In this document: piece by piece, positions 1 through 13,131 of the stretch
Layout: every line of letters begins with the position of its first letter
Position numbering within the stretch: the stretch's first letter is position 1
NCBI GenBank assembly: GCA_963854835.1
Contig: OY978526.1
Location: forward strand, 45,702,640-45,766,639
Direction of reading: 5' to 3'
Length of the DNA stretch: 64,000 bases
Origin: Megamerina dolium
Taxonomy: Eukaryota; Arthropoda; Insecta; Diptera; Megamerinidae
Program-made: the position numbers and the translations under genes
Notes under the pieces: generated by a model
Seen by the model: the letters and a program-made list of their open reading frames with translations, nothing else
Told to the model about the DNA's origin: nothing
Database searches by the model: none

Positions 1-1051
1 CTACAAAATAGGTTTGTCAATGAATACCCTATTTGGCATTATTCGAATAAGCCATTTGTTTAGATGTTAAAACAAGGAAAGGTATGAAGCACATACAAAA
101 AAATTGAAATTTTAATCTTTATACACTGTTAAATTTATATAAAATTTGGACTGTACTGGAAGACATCTACCTAAAATAGGCAGGAATCTTGTCGTATGGA
201 AATGTAGAAAGTACAAATAAATGCCAGGGCTCGAATATAACTGTGTCAGGGCTTCTCAAATTTTATAGAAGCATACTTGAAAATATTACAATACTTATCA
301 TGGACGACTTTTCCACATTTTGGTTGAGGCTGCAAGGACTTATTGACCTAGTCTAGAATATACTACCACTTTAATAAGACGGACAATATTGTATTTGCTC
401 TTTAAGAACTTTATTTTGAACTAAATCAATGCCGCAATTTTATTCTCATATTACACACATGCTTTTTAATTCTGGCTGAATTTTGTTTTATGCTTTGCAA
501 ATAACCTCAAATAAAGAAAATATATTGAACGTTTAGTCTTTTTTGTGAAGACGTGTTTGTGATTTAAGCTTCGATTACAAGAATGTATGTATGTTTCATA
601 TATCAAAATATATCACCCCAAAAAGTGTGACAATTTTATTGCTATCAAGCTAAATCAAATGGGTGGTATTCGTCTTACTGATTGCCATTCAAACCATAAT
701 TCTTACGATATATAGTCACCATTTTAATGGTCTACTAGCATCATTTCATGCACTTGTATGTTTAAATCACCAATAGTTTGCATCACCATCATTCTGAAAA
801 TCAGCTTCCTCATCATTAGCATCATCATCATCAATCATAGACAAATAAAAATATAAAGAAAATAATAAAATCATTTGCGTTTAAATCACTCCGCTATAAT
901 TTTCTATAAATAAAGAGGAAGCAGTGATGAAAATATTCTATAAATATAACACAGAAAACTTATTGTTGTGGAGTAATGACGAAGAAAATAATGTCGTAAA
1001 ATACATTCGAATGCACGAAATGACCAGACCAGACCATAGCAGAAAACCAAA

Positions 1052-1089
<38 letters not shown>

Positions 1090-1146
1090 GTTTTCTATCT
1101 TTGTTTTCACACATTGCATAATGGCTTCAATCATTTCTTAACTCAC
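1..1146 (-). other. Intron sequence left of the last visible exon
   Basis: This is AT-rich sequence with no coding exon I can support. It holds a short CT microsatellite (see 1054-1086) and a CAT/ATC-rich stretch near 780-835. The open frames over the CT tract are made by the repeat. Confidence 0.5.
1054..1086. repeat. (CT)n microsatellite
   Basis: About 16 uninterrupted CT units. They produce spurious Leu-Ser or Arg-Glu frames on the two strands. Confidence 0.95.
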
Positions 1147-1369
1147 TTGGTAGCGTATATTCGCCCTGAGGTGGCTTCATACAAATGAAACGTCCTGAAT
1201 AGCAAAGGCAACGACCACGATATGCTTGATATGCTGGTGATGCGTGACTGTAGAAAGCTAATGCTGTACGGCATGGAGCAAATGGTACGCACAATGCATG
1301 ACAAGTGAGTGTTAGAGATTCGCCACAGCTGCATAATTCGCTGCATTCAGCATCATCCAAAGAATAAAT
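1147..1369 (-). CDS. Gfrl: GFR-alpha-like receptor, C-terminal cysteine-rich module
   Basis: This 223-nt exon runs from acceptor CAATTACAG (ending 1370) to donor CCAA|GTGAGT at 1147/1146. It begins IYSLDDAEC in phase 0 and carries ten cysteines: CSELCSCGES, CHALCVPFAPC, GRCLCYSGRFIC. It ends KPPQGEYTLP plus one base of a split codon. Invertebrate GFR-alpha-like proteins carry an extra Cys-rich unit after the two canonical GFR domains, followed by the membrane-anchoring tail. I place this exon there from its Cys-rich character, the secreted-type sequence and its position and strand. Its phase does not match the exon at 17896, so a missing exon lies between. The next exon is not visible in 1-1146 and is probably beyond the left edge. 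Confidence 0.75.
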
Positions 1370-2164
1370 CTGTAATTGAGAATTAAAAGATGTACAATTT
1401 GAGCAAACAGATATATATGTGGTAAATTAATACAAATGTATATTTAATATGTCAAAGTTAAAGGTTTAGGGGCAGTCGGCGGCGATAAACAAATTTTGTG
1501 TTGATTGCTTGTTTTCTTTTTTTTATAGTAGTAGTAATTTTAGTATACAATGTTTTAACTATATTGGACAAAAATTAAAAAGAGATAGTAAACCAAGCCA
1601 TCGCCATTCTTATAGGTACGAGGAGGAGCTCCTCTAGGCGATCAGAGGCGATAAGGCAAACAAATTTCAAAAATATAATATAATACCGACAGATAAGAAA
1701 TGTATGAATTTTTCTGTCACACAAAATGAATTTGCGCTTATGTTTTAATTTATTAGATGACCTCTCCAAAATTTAAACCGGTTCTGTACTTTTAACCAAT
1801 AGTTTTGTATAACTAAGTTTTACTAATATTTACCTATTCAATTTTAGAACAATATTTCTCAAAAATGTAGAAATAATTTTGTGAAGTTAAATATTTTAGA
1901 CATATAGCCTTATTATGCCATTAAAATCACATGGCAAATATAAGAAAAATTTTCAAGAAGTAAAATTAAAGCATCGATGTATCAACCAGTGCAAATAAAT
2001 CGCAAAATGGGAAAAACCGTTCATTTTCAAAATCGACTCAATTTAATTACAGTGTTTCGACTACGGCACAAAATCGCTATTATCTATTTTCAAAATCGAC
2101 TAAATTAAATTTTGTTAACATCAAATGCTAAAAAAGATTATCGCAGACTTTATGTCACTCTAAT

Positions 2165-2335
2165 GCCTAAGGTTAGGATATTGTGACTGCTATCTCCTTG
2201 ACAGGATACACTCAGGGTACCGTTCGAAAGAAAACTCTTTTCGATATTAAGGTTGCCTCAGTCCGGAACTGAACTCACGACCTACGGATCAGGACAACTG
2301 AGTTACTGCACCTACACTCTAATGTCTTAGTGCTA
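2165..2335 (-). mobile_element. tRNA-derived SINE, diverged fragment
   Basis: Read on the minus strand, this stretch carries the start of the SINE family seen whole at 15713. A tRNA-like head with a box-B-like GAGTTCAGTTCC is followed by the body string AATATCGAAAAG and then GAACGGTACC. It is truncated shortly after that and is more diverged than the other copies. Confidence 0.6.
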
Positions 2336-2566
2336 TACGTGCGCAATACGCACTTCTGAGCGTTTCCAAAAACAACTAGTTTATACACCACCATACAAAG
2401 TATCTCGAAATTAATTTTATATCAGGTTTTGCAGAAAAATATATGGGTTAATGGTTTTATTCGAGTTTGGCTCAAATAAGGAAGATATCCTTAATTAAAT
2501 CCTTGCAAAAAATCAACAAATCAACGCAATGTATTCTTAAACGAGTTTAAGTTCTTGAAGAAAATA

Positions 2567-2583
2567 CATACACACACACACAG

Positions 2584-2619
<36 letters not shown>

Positions 2620-2634
2620 GTGTGTGTGTGTGTG
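2567..2634. repeat. Composite (CA)n-(TA)n-(TG)n microsatellite
   Basis: CA units pass into a short TATATATA centre and then TG units, forming a near-perfect palindrome. It lies immediately 5' of the R1-clade LINE tail, and a similar TACACATATATA follows the poly(A) on the other side. Confidence 0.9.
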
Positions 2635-3487
2635 TGAAGGTGCCGGTATTATATCCGGCATTATGCCGCCGGACATAATGGCCTCGGAGTTGGGCAGAGT
2701 ATATAACAGAACCAAAAGCCTGAATAGACGGTTAACGGCAACCGAACGGAAAGAGGAGAGACAGACGAGCCTAGATGAATGGCAAAGTCAATGGGACGCC
2801 GCAGGAAAAGGGTGGTGGACCCACAGGCTCATCAGAAACGTGCAAGCTTGGGTCGAAAGAGGACACGGAGAGACAGACTACTACCTTACGCAGTTTTTGA
2901 CGGGCCATGGTTGTTTCAGAGAGTACCTCCACAGATTCGGTCATGATGACGCGACAGAATGTTCATTCTGCAACACTGTTGGCGAAAACGCTCAGCATAT
3001 CTTTTTCTTCTGCCTAAGATTTGAGACGCAGAGAATGACCATAGAGAAGATAATAAATGAAAGGATAACACCTGATAACATTGTGAGCCATATGCTGCGA
3101 TCGAGTTTAGTGTGGTTTAAGATGAAAGAATGGGCTGCAATAGCTCTCAAGGAGCTCAGGAATAAGGAGTGGCAGCGGAGAAATATAACTGCAGCTGTGT
3201 GAACGCCATGTACGGGATGTTTGAAGAGGCATATTAGCTCAGCTTAGTCCTGCGAAGTAGTGCTTAACGGCGGTCCCGCAGGACACAAACAAGCTATAGA
3301 GGTCGGAGTTAAGGGTTTAGTACGTAGGCGTACTGGTTCGCAAGTCCAGCATAGTAAGATATTACTGACTGGGCGTGGTCCCGAATGAGGTGTACCTTTA
3401 GCGGACAGTATGAATCGTACATGCCGTCTATGGTGGACGGTATCTAAGAAAGATTCCCCCTTCGAATACAAAAAAAAAAAAAAAAAA
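2635..3487 (+). mobile_element. R1-clade non-LTR retrotransposon, 5'-truncated 3' end with poly(A)
   Basis: The open frame to 3202 encodes the C-terminal end of a reverse-transcriptase polyprotein. It contains W-x-HRLIRNVQAW, ERGHGE, LTQFLTGHGCFREYLHRFGH and a terminal C-x2-C-x7-H-x4-C knuckle (CSFCNTVGENAQHIFFFC). This combination is characteristic of the R1 clade. The stop at 3200-3202 is followed by about 270 bp of 3' UTR and an A run at 3470-3487. Everything upstream of the tail is missing, as in a typical 5'-truncated insertion. The ORF frame continues by chance into the microsatellite on the left. The position between AC/TA repeats recalls the AC-repeat-targeting R1 subfamilies (Waldo, Mino type), which is an inference. 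Confidence 0.85.
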
Positions 3488-3631
<144 letters not shown>

Positions 3632-4004
3632 GTAATCTTTAACAATATCTACGAAAGCTTAAGGAAATTTGATAAATGGTAAATGAAATAACCTCATAAA
3701 TAAATTCATTGTACCAAAAAAATCTATATATAAATATTTTCTTAGAATATTTTTCAAGAACTTAAAGTAATTTAAGAATAAATATTGTTTATTTTATGCA
3801 AGGATTTAAATAAGGACTTCCTCCTTATTTGACCTAAACTCGAAAAAAGCCATCAATCTGGTATTATTGAGACCTAAGCCAAATCAATTGCTTTTGCTTT
3901 AAATCATTACCGATTTGGTGTGTCTCACTGTGGTCCATTTGGGTTGTCCATTTTTTTGATATGTTATTTTTACAGTGACTTTCTTCTTTTCCACTGGAAA
4001 TCGT

Positions 4005-4570
4005 TAGAGAAAGACACTATCAAGTTGTTTCTTTCATCTCTGTTAATGAAGCGCATAAATTAACCGCTATATTAATAAGCAAAACTGCTGCATCTGGGAA
4101 TCGTAAATCCAACACGTGATCGTCGAGAGGACATTGCATCCTCATAGAGTGACAATTTGGTGTCCAATTTTCTTTGAAGATGCTGTTGGTAATGCCATTT
4201 CGGTCAACGGTGAACGCTACAGAGGCATGATAAACGCTTTTTTGTGGCCGAAAATTGAAGACATGGTCTTGGATGATCTTTGGTTTTAGCAGGATGGCCT
4301 GCCATGGCACACAGCCCATGCCACAATAGAACTTTCGTGCGCCAAGTTCACACTATGGAGCTACGATTTGACGCCGCTAGACTTTTTGTGGGGAGCTGTG
4401 AAGGACCGATGTTATGTGAACAATCCATTGACGATTTAGGTCCTTATGGTGAATATCGAGCAAGATATTCGTGAGATAGAGTCAGAAATTGTCACCAAGG
4501 TCTTGGAAAACTGGCGTTACTGCGAAGAGAACTGAGGCAGCCAAATGAATGAACTCATGCTTCATAAATG
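4005..4570 (+). pseudogene. Decayed mariner-like transposase (DD41D-type), C-terminal half
   Basis: In broken frames the plus strand reads VNGERYRGMINAF, then DDLWF-stop-QDG, HTAHATIEL, LTPLDFLWGAVKDRCY and finally ENWRYCEEN. These match, segment by segment, the C-terminal half of the intact element at 52173-53475 (VNSERYGHMITDF, FQQDG, LTPLDFFLWDYAKDRVY). Several frameshifts and stops are present and the N-terminal half is unrecognisable. No terminal inverted repeats were found. Confidence 0.75.
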
Positions 4571-5197
4571 TTTTCTTTTTCGAATAAACCAATAATTTTT
4601 TCCATTTCCGAAGGGCTGAACCCTTGTGACATCAATTTAACGTAGTTTTGTCACGACCTACAGATCAAAAGGATTATATCATATTAATCAAGGACCGACT
4701 AAATGTTAGAGAAACACTGGTACATAGTATCTAAAAGAGTTCAAGATTAATTGACGAAGTATGTGCAAACTTAAACTTTAAAAAATTCGTTTTAAAAAAG
4801 AAACAGTTCGTATGCGATTTTCTTCACCGAGTACTTTCGAGATATTTTAGATATAAAAAATCATTTGTTTAAATCCTCATTTCTTCCTATAAAATAAGAA
4901 ATATCGAATTTGTTGTTCAAAATGCATATTCTCGGGTGATTGAAAATCGTAGTGAGATATAAATTAGGAAATTCAAAAGTATTGGACCTATATACATATG
5001 TACTTATTTAAAGTGAGGGCAAATTTTGTGTATCAAGCTTCCATGAAATGTGAATTGTATTCAAAGCTATCAAAAACAAACAAAAAAAAAAAAAAACATA
5101 ACAGAACCACTCAAGTTTGGAGTAATATTCACATATTAACACCACTACTCAATCTATAAACACCAGTTTGATTGAAATCAGGAGAATAATTTATTAA

Positions 5198-5899
5198 GGG
5201 GCACAACTAGTTTGAAATTTTACAAATTTGATATTTCGATCATTTATACCTTTAAAATTAACATATTAAAATTTCAAGTGAAAATCTCAAATAGTTTCTG
5301 AGTTACAGCCTTTTACAGAGCAGCTGCAATGAACAATGAAATCAGTACTTTTATCTTTAAACGCGTTTCTCTCAAAACTAAAATTTTCAAATTTGCTGCA
5401 GCTGTAACTTGATAACAAATCATCCGGTTGACTTGGGTCTTCTTTTAGCTTAATTTGTATTTGTTTTTCCATACAATGACCCTCCAGTTTTATGATTGGA
5501 TGAAAAATATAATTATGCCAGGCCAGAAACCATCAGATTTTTCAGCAAGATTTTAATTTTTTTTTCACAAATCTGCCATTTTGTTGCATTTTAATTTTTT
5601 TTTTTACAATTGAGCGTCATTGTATAATCTAGTTCAATAAAATATTTGGATTTTTTTATTTCAGGCACTGCGAAGGCTACAATCACTGCAGCAGTAGGAA
5701 AACTTTTTTTTATTTTGAAGACTCAGGAGATGGTGGATAACTTGCTGAAAATCGAATATTTTCATTTGAAAAAATTACTTTGTATTCATTATTTATGCAC
5801 AAATATATCTGCATAATTTTAAAACATTCGATGCAATACTTTTTTTTAATCAATTCACAAAAATCACCTTTTTTCAGGCGGTCAAACTAGTTGTGCCCC
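5198..5899. mobile_element. TTAA-flanked MITE with 18-bp perfect inverted ends
   Basis: This is a 702-bp non-coding element. Both ends are GGGGCACAACTAGTTTGA in inverted orientation, and each is flanked directly by TTAA (5194-5197 and 5900-5903). TTAA target duplication with ends rich in G/C runs is the signature of piggyBac-superfamily elements, so this is probably a non-autonomous relative. No transposase fragment is inside. The TIRs differ from the left end of the piggyBac-like gene at 23666, so the two need not share a source. Confidence 0.85.
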
Positions 5900-7039
5900 T
5901 TAAGCGAAGATAGAATACCCCAAAGCCATTTGTCTATGACTTTGGATTTTGAAGTGGTTCACAGGAAACTTCAGTGAGAATGTTGGTAAACGCACGCTTT
6001 GGTAAAAACAACCACGAGTGAATAATGCAGGAAAATTATTACCCGAAGCAGAAGTAAGAACAAAACATCTAGTGGCATGGCCTTCTAAGTCATCAGATGC
6101 TAGTCTAATACAAGATGGCTGAGCTTTGATGAAATTAGAATATCAAAGAAGATAACATATTAGTCCACAGATTTCGTTTCGTGTGCTCAATCATACTTGG
6201 ATGTCACTTATTGTGGATTATGTCGATAGCTTCTCTAACTTTTTGTGCGAAGTCCGATAGTTCAAGGCAAGAAAGACCATAATTCTATAATATTTTATAT
6301 CCATGTGTATTGTAATATAATACAATCTACATTGTTCTGAAGGCAAACTAATTGTAACTCCCAAAAGATTGCAATCTCTTACAACTCTGATATGTAAGCT
6401 ACAATGCGATGAATCTTTAAAATAATTTGTGCCGAACTTTAATTAAATAATCTCATACAATTTAGCATGTTTTTACAACACTCTCTTTATTCTACAATAA
6501 TAGTGATGGTCATTTGTGTTGAAATTTTCATTGCTTAACAATAGATGTGCAACTAAGTGGAAAACAACAAAAATTGCATAACAAAAACTACGCGAGCATT
6601 GCACTACAACATTCTCTGTTATACTATCATCTACCTCTTTCTATTATTGTTTCCAATGGCTCTTTTTTCAGCCATTCTCCTCTAACATTGTTCAGTGATT
6701 TCATTATATTATTACTTTATTTTGTTGCTGTTGTACGGTGGAAGCTTTCAACTCCACTTTTACTTTTGGAATTAAAACGCTCTTGTTATTGTTGTTGTTG
6801 TTACATTTGAATGCACCTTTAGCATACAATGAGATTAAATGCATTATCTGTTTGGTGTTTTGTTCCATTTAAGAAATATGTATATGAGCAAAACCAGAAA
6901 AACAACAATCATAATATGTACAATAATTTTTATCATTGTTCTTACATAGAATATGTAGGTAACATATATATCTATGTGTAATTGTGTGCACAAGTGAAAT
7001 GCGTGCGCGCGTACTCTTCCAACTTTTTTTTGCACTTAC

Positions 7040-7062
7040 TTTTTTTGTTTTGCTTAGTATCA
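7040..7062 (-). CDS. Candidate 23-nt micro-exon that would restore phase
   Basis: On the minus strand ACATCTAG|TGATAC (acceptor ending 7063) and AAAA|GTAAGT (donor at 7040/7039) enclose 23 nt. Added to the single base left by the exon at 17896 it reads MILSKTKK and ends in phase 0, exactly what the exon at 1369 needs. The pyrimidine tract before the acceptor is weak and the peptide is not distinctive. The phase fit could be chance, because one in three random lengths would fit. Confidence 0.2.
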
Positions 7063-7836
7063 CTAGATGTAGTAGATGTGTTTACATATAAATACTTGTG
7101 TGCGAGCAGTTGTTGAACTTTTTTGCACATTTGCATGTAAATCCTTAAGCACGCGAAAACATGCATATATAAACATACTTATGTAGCTACATACAATAGG
7201 TACATATAAACACATGAATACACCAACATTTGTGTCGTTATATTTAAGTGTAGCTATTTTGAAGCTTATGCAAAACTTTTAAGCAATCTCACATACATGG
7301 GTAAGCATCTTGTATTCGGAGGAAACTTTTACCACATTCAACTAAGTCGGTGATACTTTTTTCTTGGTTCGAAAGCGACTCAAAATGTATTTTCCAAAGG
7401 CATAACGTATTTAAGTGCGAGTATACAGAAGTGATCATGATGATAACATTTTCAAGAAGAATTACTTTCTGTTTTATCTTTTGATAATTCCGAATTAGTT
7501 TAACAGCCAAGAATATAATTGAATTATTTTTCGAAGTTAGGATATGCAAGATTTGAGGCCCACAAATTCTTAACATTATTAGCAGTGTAGGTTAGGTTAG
7601 GGTCGGTCAATGGTGATACCACTTTGAAGTTCTCTAACTCCTTCCAGGGGACTTTGATTTTTAGAACATACCAACCTTCAAACGATGACAAACGATAATT
7701 ATGTCACATGTTACAGTGGTTTCAGTAACGCTAAACTTGTGAATTAAAAAAACGGATTGATGGATAAAAACACCGAACGCTTTGATCACTCAACAGAGAT
7801 GGTGACGTTGGAAAACATTAAAAAAGTACTCTTTGG

Positions 7837-8052
7837 TGGTACTTTTTTCAACTTATAGGCCCCGAAGGCCCCTTTGGCCGAGCTTCTCTTCTAGTATTGA
7901 TGTGCGTGTTGAATTTTGGGCAGAACCCTGTAACATCACCCTTTTTCTGAGCTTTGTCACAAAGCACTTTTAGAAGATTTTTCACGGCAAATTGTTATTG
8001 CCTGAAGATCTGCCAATTACTTGCCGATAGGCGGGTACCTTTCAAAATAAAA
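7837..8052 (-). mobile_element. tRNA-derived SINE, 3' two-thirds
   Basis: Minus-strand copy of the SINE body and tail. It contains the terminal GGCC-AAAGGGGCC region, the TTGTGACAAAGCTCAGAAAA block and GGTACCCGCCTATCGGCAAG. The tRNA head is lost. Confidence 0.75.
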
Positions 8053-10900
8053 TCAGATCAAGTCAGGAATAGCCCACATAAAGGAAAAAAAAACTTTCTT
8101 CGTATAGAGCCAATTTTTGTGAATATAAAAACCAGAAATCGTTTGTCGCTAACGTGGCTCAAGGTCAAAAGGTCACCGAAAGGTGTTTTTAATACCTTTT
8201 AAGTGATATATAATATTTATTACCTATATGAAATATTTTAAAAGTATGATAAAATATTGAACAAAAAATAAATTTGTTTTTCAAAAACAAATTTTTTTTA
8301 AAATAGTCACTATTGACTTATAAAAAATATAGAATCATATTCAAGGCCATACAATTACCTTTTAATATTGTAAGAGACTATTTGTATTTGGACAATTTGA
8401 AAAAATGTGGGATGCATTTGTAAGATGATGTGTACAAGGGGCTTAGTCGTATAATTATTGTATTTGTTGCACAAAATTGGTCAACTCCAACGTGATTTTA
8501 GAATTGCTTTAGGAACGTGTATTTTGCCTTTGCTATTTATTAAAGTCTATTCCTGGATATTATTAAAAACTAATTATTTTCCTTAAATTCTAGTTCGATT
8601 ATCTTCTGCAACATAATATCCCAATAATAACAAAACAAGACACAAATTTCGATTTGTTTCCGCCGATCGAAACTCTGTGGTGTTGCTGATAAAACTTGGC
8701 GTGGACTAAATCTATAATTAAAGAAATAATGCCAGTTAAACTGGTTAAATTGGTCAATGAAATACAAAATTTCAAAAATTTTACCTATTTAAACTTTGCG
8801 AAATCTGTATAATCTGTACAATTGTACAAATCTGTACAATTGCAATCTCAAATTTCAAGGGAGTGTGCCTGACGTTCTTAACTTTTACATTATTAACACG
8901 GTGATAGAAGGAAAAATTGAATGAACCAAGTGACCTAAAGGAGGTTGTAGATCTCATCGAGTACAATATAAGACTGGATTAAAAAATCTTCTATAGTTTG
9001 CCACTTATCGTTGAAAATCAGTTTTCAGCTTACTTCTGTCCTTTAAGGATCAGTAACTCGTTTGTTTAAAATATATTCTTCTCATGAAAATTGTCAACCT
9101 CCGAATATATTTCGATTTGCAGCTTTTAATAAATGTATAGTCATTTTATTTGGAATTTTAAGCACTTTTAGAATATGAGTGCATCATTTTTAAAAAAGTT
9201 GCGCATTTTAAATTATCTTGCCAAATTTTATAAATATTCTCACTCAAACAACAAAATATAGTACATTTTCCGAAAAGTCTCCTTACTCCTCTTTCCAAAA
9301 CAACCGAGTTACTGAGTTTCAAATGACGCAAATTAACAAAAAACGGGTGTGTGACAGTATATACAGGGTGTTAAAAACTATTTTAAACATGGTTTTAATG
9401 TTTGAGCAATCAAAAAGTTTATTATTACTGTTTATTATTTATTAGATGAACATAATTTAAACTTTGAAATCAACGCACAAATGTATGAGGATTTTTAGAT
9501 TCACTTGGGCATGATTTAGCAAGTTATTTATATTATGGATTATGCTAGAATTTAAACTTACCCGTTTACTTGTACCCTCCTGTATTAATTGATCCGACTT
9601 ATGAGGGCGTTGAACAACGCAATTTCCTTGAAATAGATGTAAGATATTTTAACGTCATTTTAATTATTTCAGAATTTACAAACAAACAAATAATTGGTGA
9701 ATATGTTAAAAAGCATGAAATGATAACGATATACGTACGACCATTTTCTATATAAGCAAGTATCTGTTCTAAATATGGAAAAAATTGGAATAACACATCA
9801 GGTATGTATACTTGAATGTATCTCTCATTTGTTACCAACAATATACAAACGTCCAATATATAATAGAAAGGCGAAATAGTGAGTCTCTATTTGCAGCACA
9901 TACTATAGAGTACAAGTGAGCTTAAAGTCATTAAGGTATTCAAAAAAAATTGTATTTCTATTTGTTATGTCTATGCATTTACTATATTTATGTCATGTAC
10001 ATATGTGGGTGAATTGCATGCTTTTAAATGGGTCAAGCGACAAAGGACAAATTACAACACTATCATATTGTATATCACTAACGAAGAGAGAGAATTTAAT
10101 ACAACCTACACATACTCAGTAGTGCACACATATACACATTGATCATTTTAAAAATAATATCATTTTATTTATTTGTTTACCTATTAAAAATATCGGCAGT
10201 ATCTGGCAGTATTAATATCAGCAGAATACTAATAGCATTTCAGCTGAAAATTAATATTCACTACTTACGTTAAGTATTCATGTCATTGTCGTGACCATAG
10301 CGAAATATGTATGGAAATTGCAAACATCGATGTATAGCATTGTGTACATGTTTGCATGTTTGTGTTCCATGTGAGCTCTTGTTTGTTTTGTTAAACTCTG
10401 ACAATGTGCACTTTTCGAGATGATACCCATCAGCACCATCATCAACTATGCACTATAGCATATGTTGTCGTCGTTGTTGTGATTGCGAAATGAATACTAA
10501 GTCAACGTAAGCAACCAGCCATGGTCCGTCAACATGTCAACAACAATCATGATAAAATGGTGTTGGATCTATTTATTCTTTTTAATAAAACGACAATATG
10601 TCTTTAATTAATTGTTATTTGATTCAAATTAAATCGTTCATCTTTGAATGGACAAGGTTCTAAATATGATTTTTCCAGTTAAATGTCTTGGACCAATGAA
10701 ATGCTTTTATAGTAAAGTAAAATTAGTTCACAGGAGAAATGTTCGTGGGAAATCATATTAATCTACTAGTGTACGTAGATTAATGGAGACAACAGTGACC
10801 CGAAATATATTTCATCCATTAAATTTCAGTTTGGACAAAGTGCTGGAAATGTTGATTAAAAACAAGTCTTAACTATTAAAATTAAAATTAATTAATTATC

Positions 10901-11054
10901 TTTCCAATGTTGTTGATGAATTCTGATTAACTCTCAATAGCAGCATTGTTGAAGCTTCCCGATGGACGGGACAGGGCTTTCCAATGTTGTTGATGAATTC
11001 TGATTAACTCTCAATAGCAGCATTGTTGAAGCTTCCCGTTGGACGGGACAGGGC
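10901..11054 (+). repeat. Two tandem 77-bp units at the 5' side of the RTE element
   Basis: Unit 1 (10901-10977) and unit 2 (10978-11054) differ at one base (CCCGATGG against CCCGTTGG). The second unit runs straight into the first recognisable RTE sequence, so the repeat may be the 5' UTR of that element. Confidence 0.9.
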
Positions 11055-13096
11055 TGCTCAAAAAGAGCGTCCTGTGGCACGAATTAGGATGTGGATTTTT
11101 GGTCAGCAAGCGTCTCGCATTTCACGCCTGTGAACGAACGGCTGGCCACAATCCGCATCAAGGCAAAATTTTTCAACATCAGCCTTATATGTGCCCACGC
11201 TCCGACGGATGAGAAGGACAATGTGACCAAGTAGAGCTTCTTTCAGCGCCTCGAAGAAGTTTATGACCGCTGCCCCCGCCACGATATCAAAATCGTGCTT
11301 GGCGACTTTAATGCCAGGGTGGGCAAGGAAGGTACCTTTGGTCCAACTGTCAGAAAATTCAGCCTCCACCAGAACACCTCCGATAACGGAATGAGGCTGA
11401 TCGACTTCGCCGCAGCACGAAACATGGTAATTGGTGGTACCAGATTCCAGCATCTCGATATCCACAAAGCGACATGGCTGTCTCCAGATCAACGTACAAG
11501 AAACCAAATTGACCATGTGGTGATTGACGCAAGGCATGCTTCCAGTGTGATGGACGTGAAATCGATCCGTGGTGCCAACATCGACTCGGATCACTACCTT
11601 GTTGCAGCTAAGGTGCGCACACGCTTATGTGTCGCAATTAACAAGAGAAGTCCCACACAGAGAAAGCTCGACGTTAGTAAGCTGCGATCACCAGAGACAG
11701 CAGATGCATTTTCCACTCGACTATCGGATCTGCTTAAGCAGAACACTCCCCAACTTGATGATACATGCGCACGGTGGACACATATATCCCACTCCATGAC
11801 TACTGCTGCCGAGGAGGTAATCGGTTACTACCGGCCTCTGAGGAATGAGTGGTATGATCAGGAGTGACGCGACGCCACCGCAGAGAAAGACGCCGCCTAC
11901 AGAAAAACCCTGGGTGCAGGCGCAACGCGAGCTGTTAAGGAGCAGTACAGAGAGAGGAGTGCAGAGAGACGTCTTTTCAGGCGCAAAAAAAGAGAACTAG
12001 AAACCACGCGAGTGTGAGGAGATAGAGATGTGCATAAGGGATTACATCTACGCAACAATGTCTGAGTTCGGTATTCCTGCAAAGCTCATTCGACTTTGTA
12101 GAATGACACTTCATAACTCCCGTTGTGCAGTGAAAATTAGAAAGGACCTCTCCGTACCGTTTAGTACCGAACGGGGTTTCAGACAAGGTGATTCGTTATC
12201 GTGGGACTTCTTCAGTCTTAGTATGGAGAAAATAATACGAGCTGCTGATATACGACATAATGGCACTATCTTCAACAAAAGTGTCATGCTGTTCGCGTAT
12301 GCCGACGATATTGACGTAATCGGCATGAACACGCGAGTAGTCAGTGCAGCATTCTCAGAGTTGGAAAGAGAGTCGCGTCGGATGGGTCTTACGGTGAACG
12401 AGGGCAAGACGAAGTATCTAGTGTCAACAAACAAAGAGTCCCGGCGTCTTGGACATCACGTCACTGTTGACAACTACGCTTTTGAAGTAGTAAGGGACTT
12501 TGTCTATCTTGGAACCAGCATTAACAGCAGTAATGACGTCAGCTTGGAGATCATGCGTAGGATAACTCTTGCTAACAGGTGTTACTTTGGGCTGAGTAAG
12601 CAATTGAGAAGTCGAGCCCTCTCTCGAAGAACGAAAACTACACTCTACAAGTCTCTCATCATTCCTGTCCTAACATATGGCGCTGAAGCCTGGACAATTT
12701 CCACCTTGGATGAGCGAATGCTTGAAGTTTTCGAGAGAAAAGTCCTACGCAAGATCTTTGGACCTATTTGCGTTGGAGGCGAGTACCGAATATGCCGATA
12801 TTGACATAGTAAAGCGCATCAAAATCCAGCGGCTGCGCTGGCTAGGTCATGTCGAGCGAATGGAAGAACACGCTCCAGCTAAGAAGGTGTTATATTCGGA
12901 ACCCGCTGGAGGACGACGCAGAAGAGGAAGACCTAACCTAACCTGCGGTGGAAGGTCCAAGCACTGACGAACCTGACGGCGCCTGGAATTTCTAACTGGC
13001 GCCAGCTAGCGAAGAACAGATATGGCTGGCGAAGCATGTTATTTTCGGCCTAAATCGATATTCGGTTGTTATGGCCACATAAGTAAGTAAGTAAGT
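11055..13096 (+). mobile_element. RTE-clade non-LTR retrotransposon, decayed but long copy
   Basis: First comes an apurinic-type endonuclease: ICAHAPTDEKD, GDFNARVGKEG, IDHVVIDARH and IDSDHYLVAAKV, the last open stretch running 11295-11867. Then comes the reverse transcriptase from 12028: KLIRLCRMTL, ERGFRQGDSLS, FAYADDIDVIG (the catalytic YADD box), LTYGAEAWT. The tail follows with RWLGHVERM and GRRRRGRP. The copy ends in TAAG repeats at 13079-13096. The linker and RT finger region are deleted around 11990-12030, a stop interrupts the endonuclease near 11233, and a 29-nt deletion at about 12791 (seen against the copy at 20028) shifts the frame. It is not autonomous. Confidence 0.88.
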
Positions 13097-13131
13097 TGAT
13101 AGTAGTAAAATTGTTCAGAGTAAAAACTTAC

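Noticed and set aside
904..1134. Overlapping frames on both strands around 1 kb
   Set aside because: They run over the CT repeat (Arg-Glu or Leu-Ser runs) and have no splice or coding support.
9560..9577. 18-nt micro-exon between TACAG and GTAAGT on the minus strand
   Set aside because: In the phase left by the exon at 17896 it contains a stop, and its length does not restore the phase.
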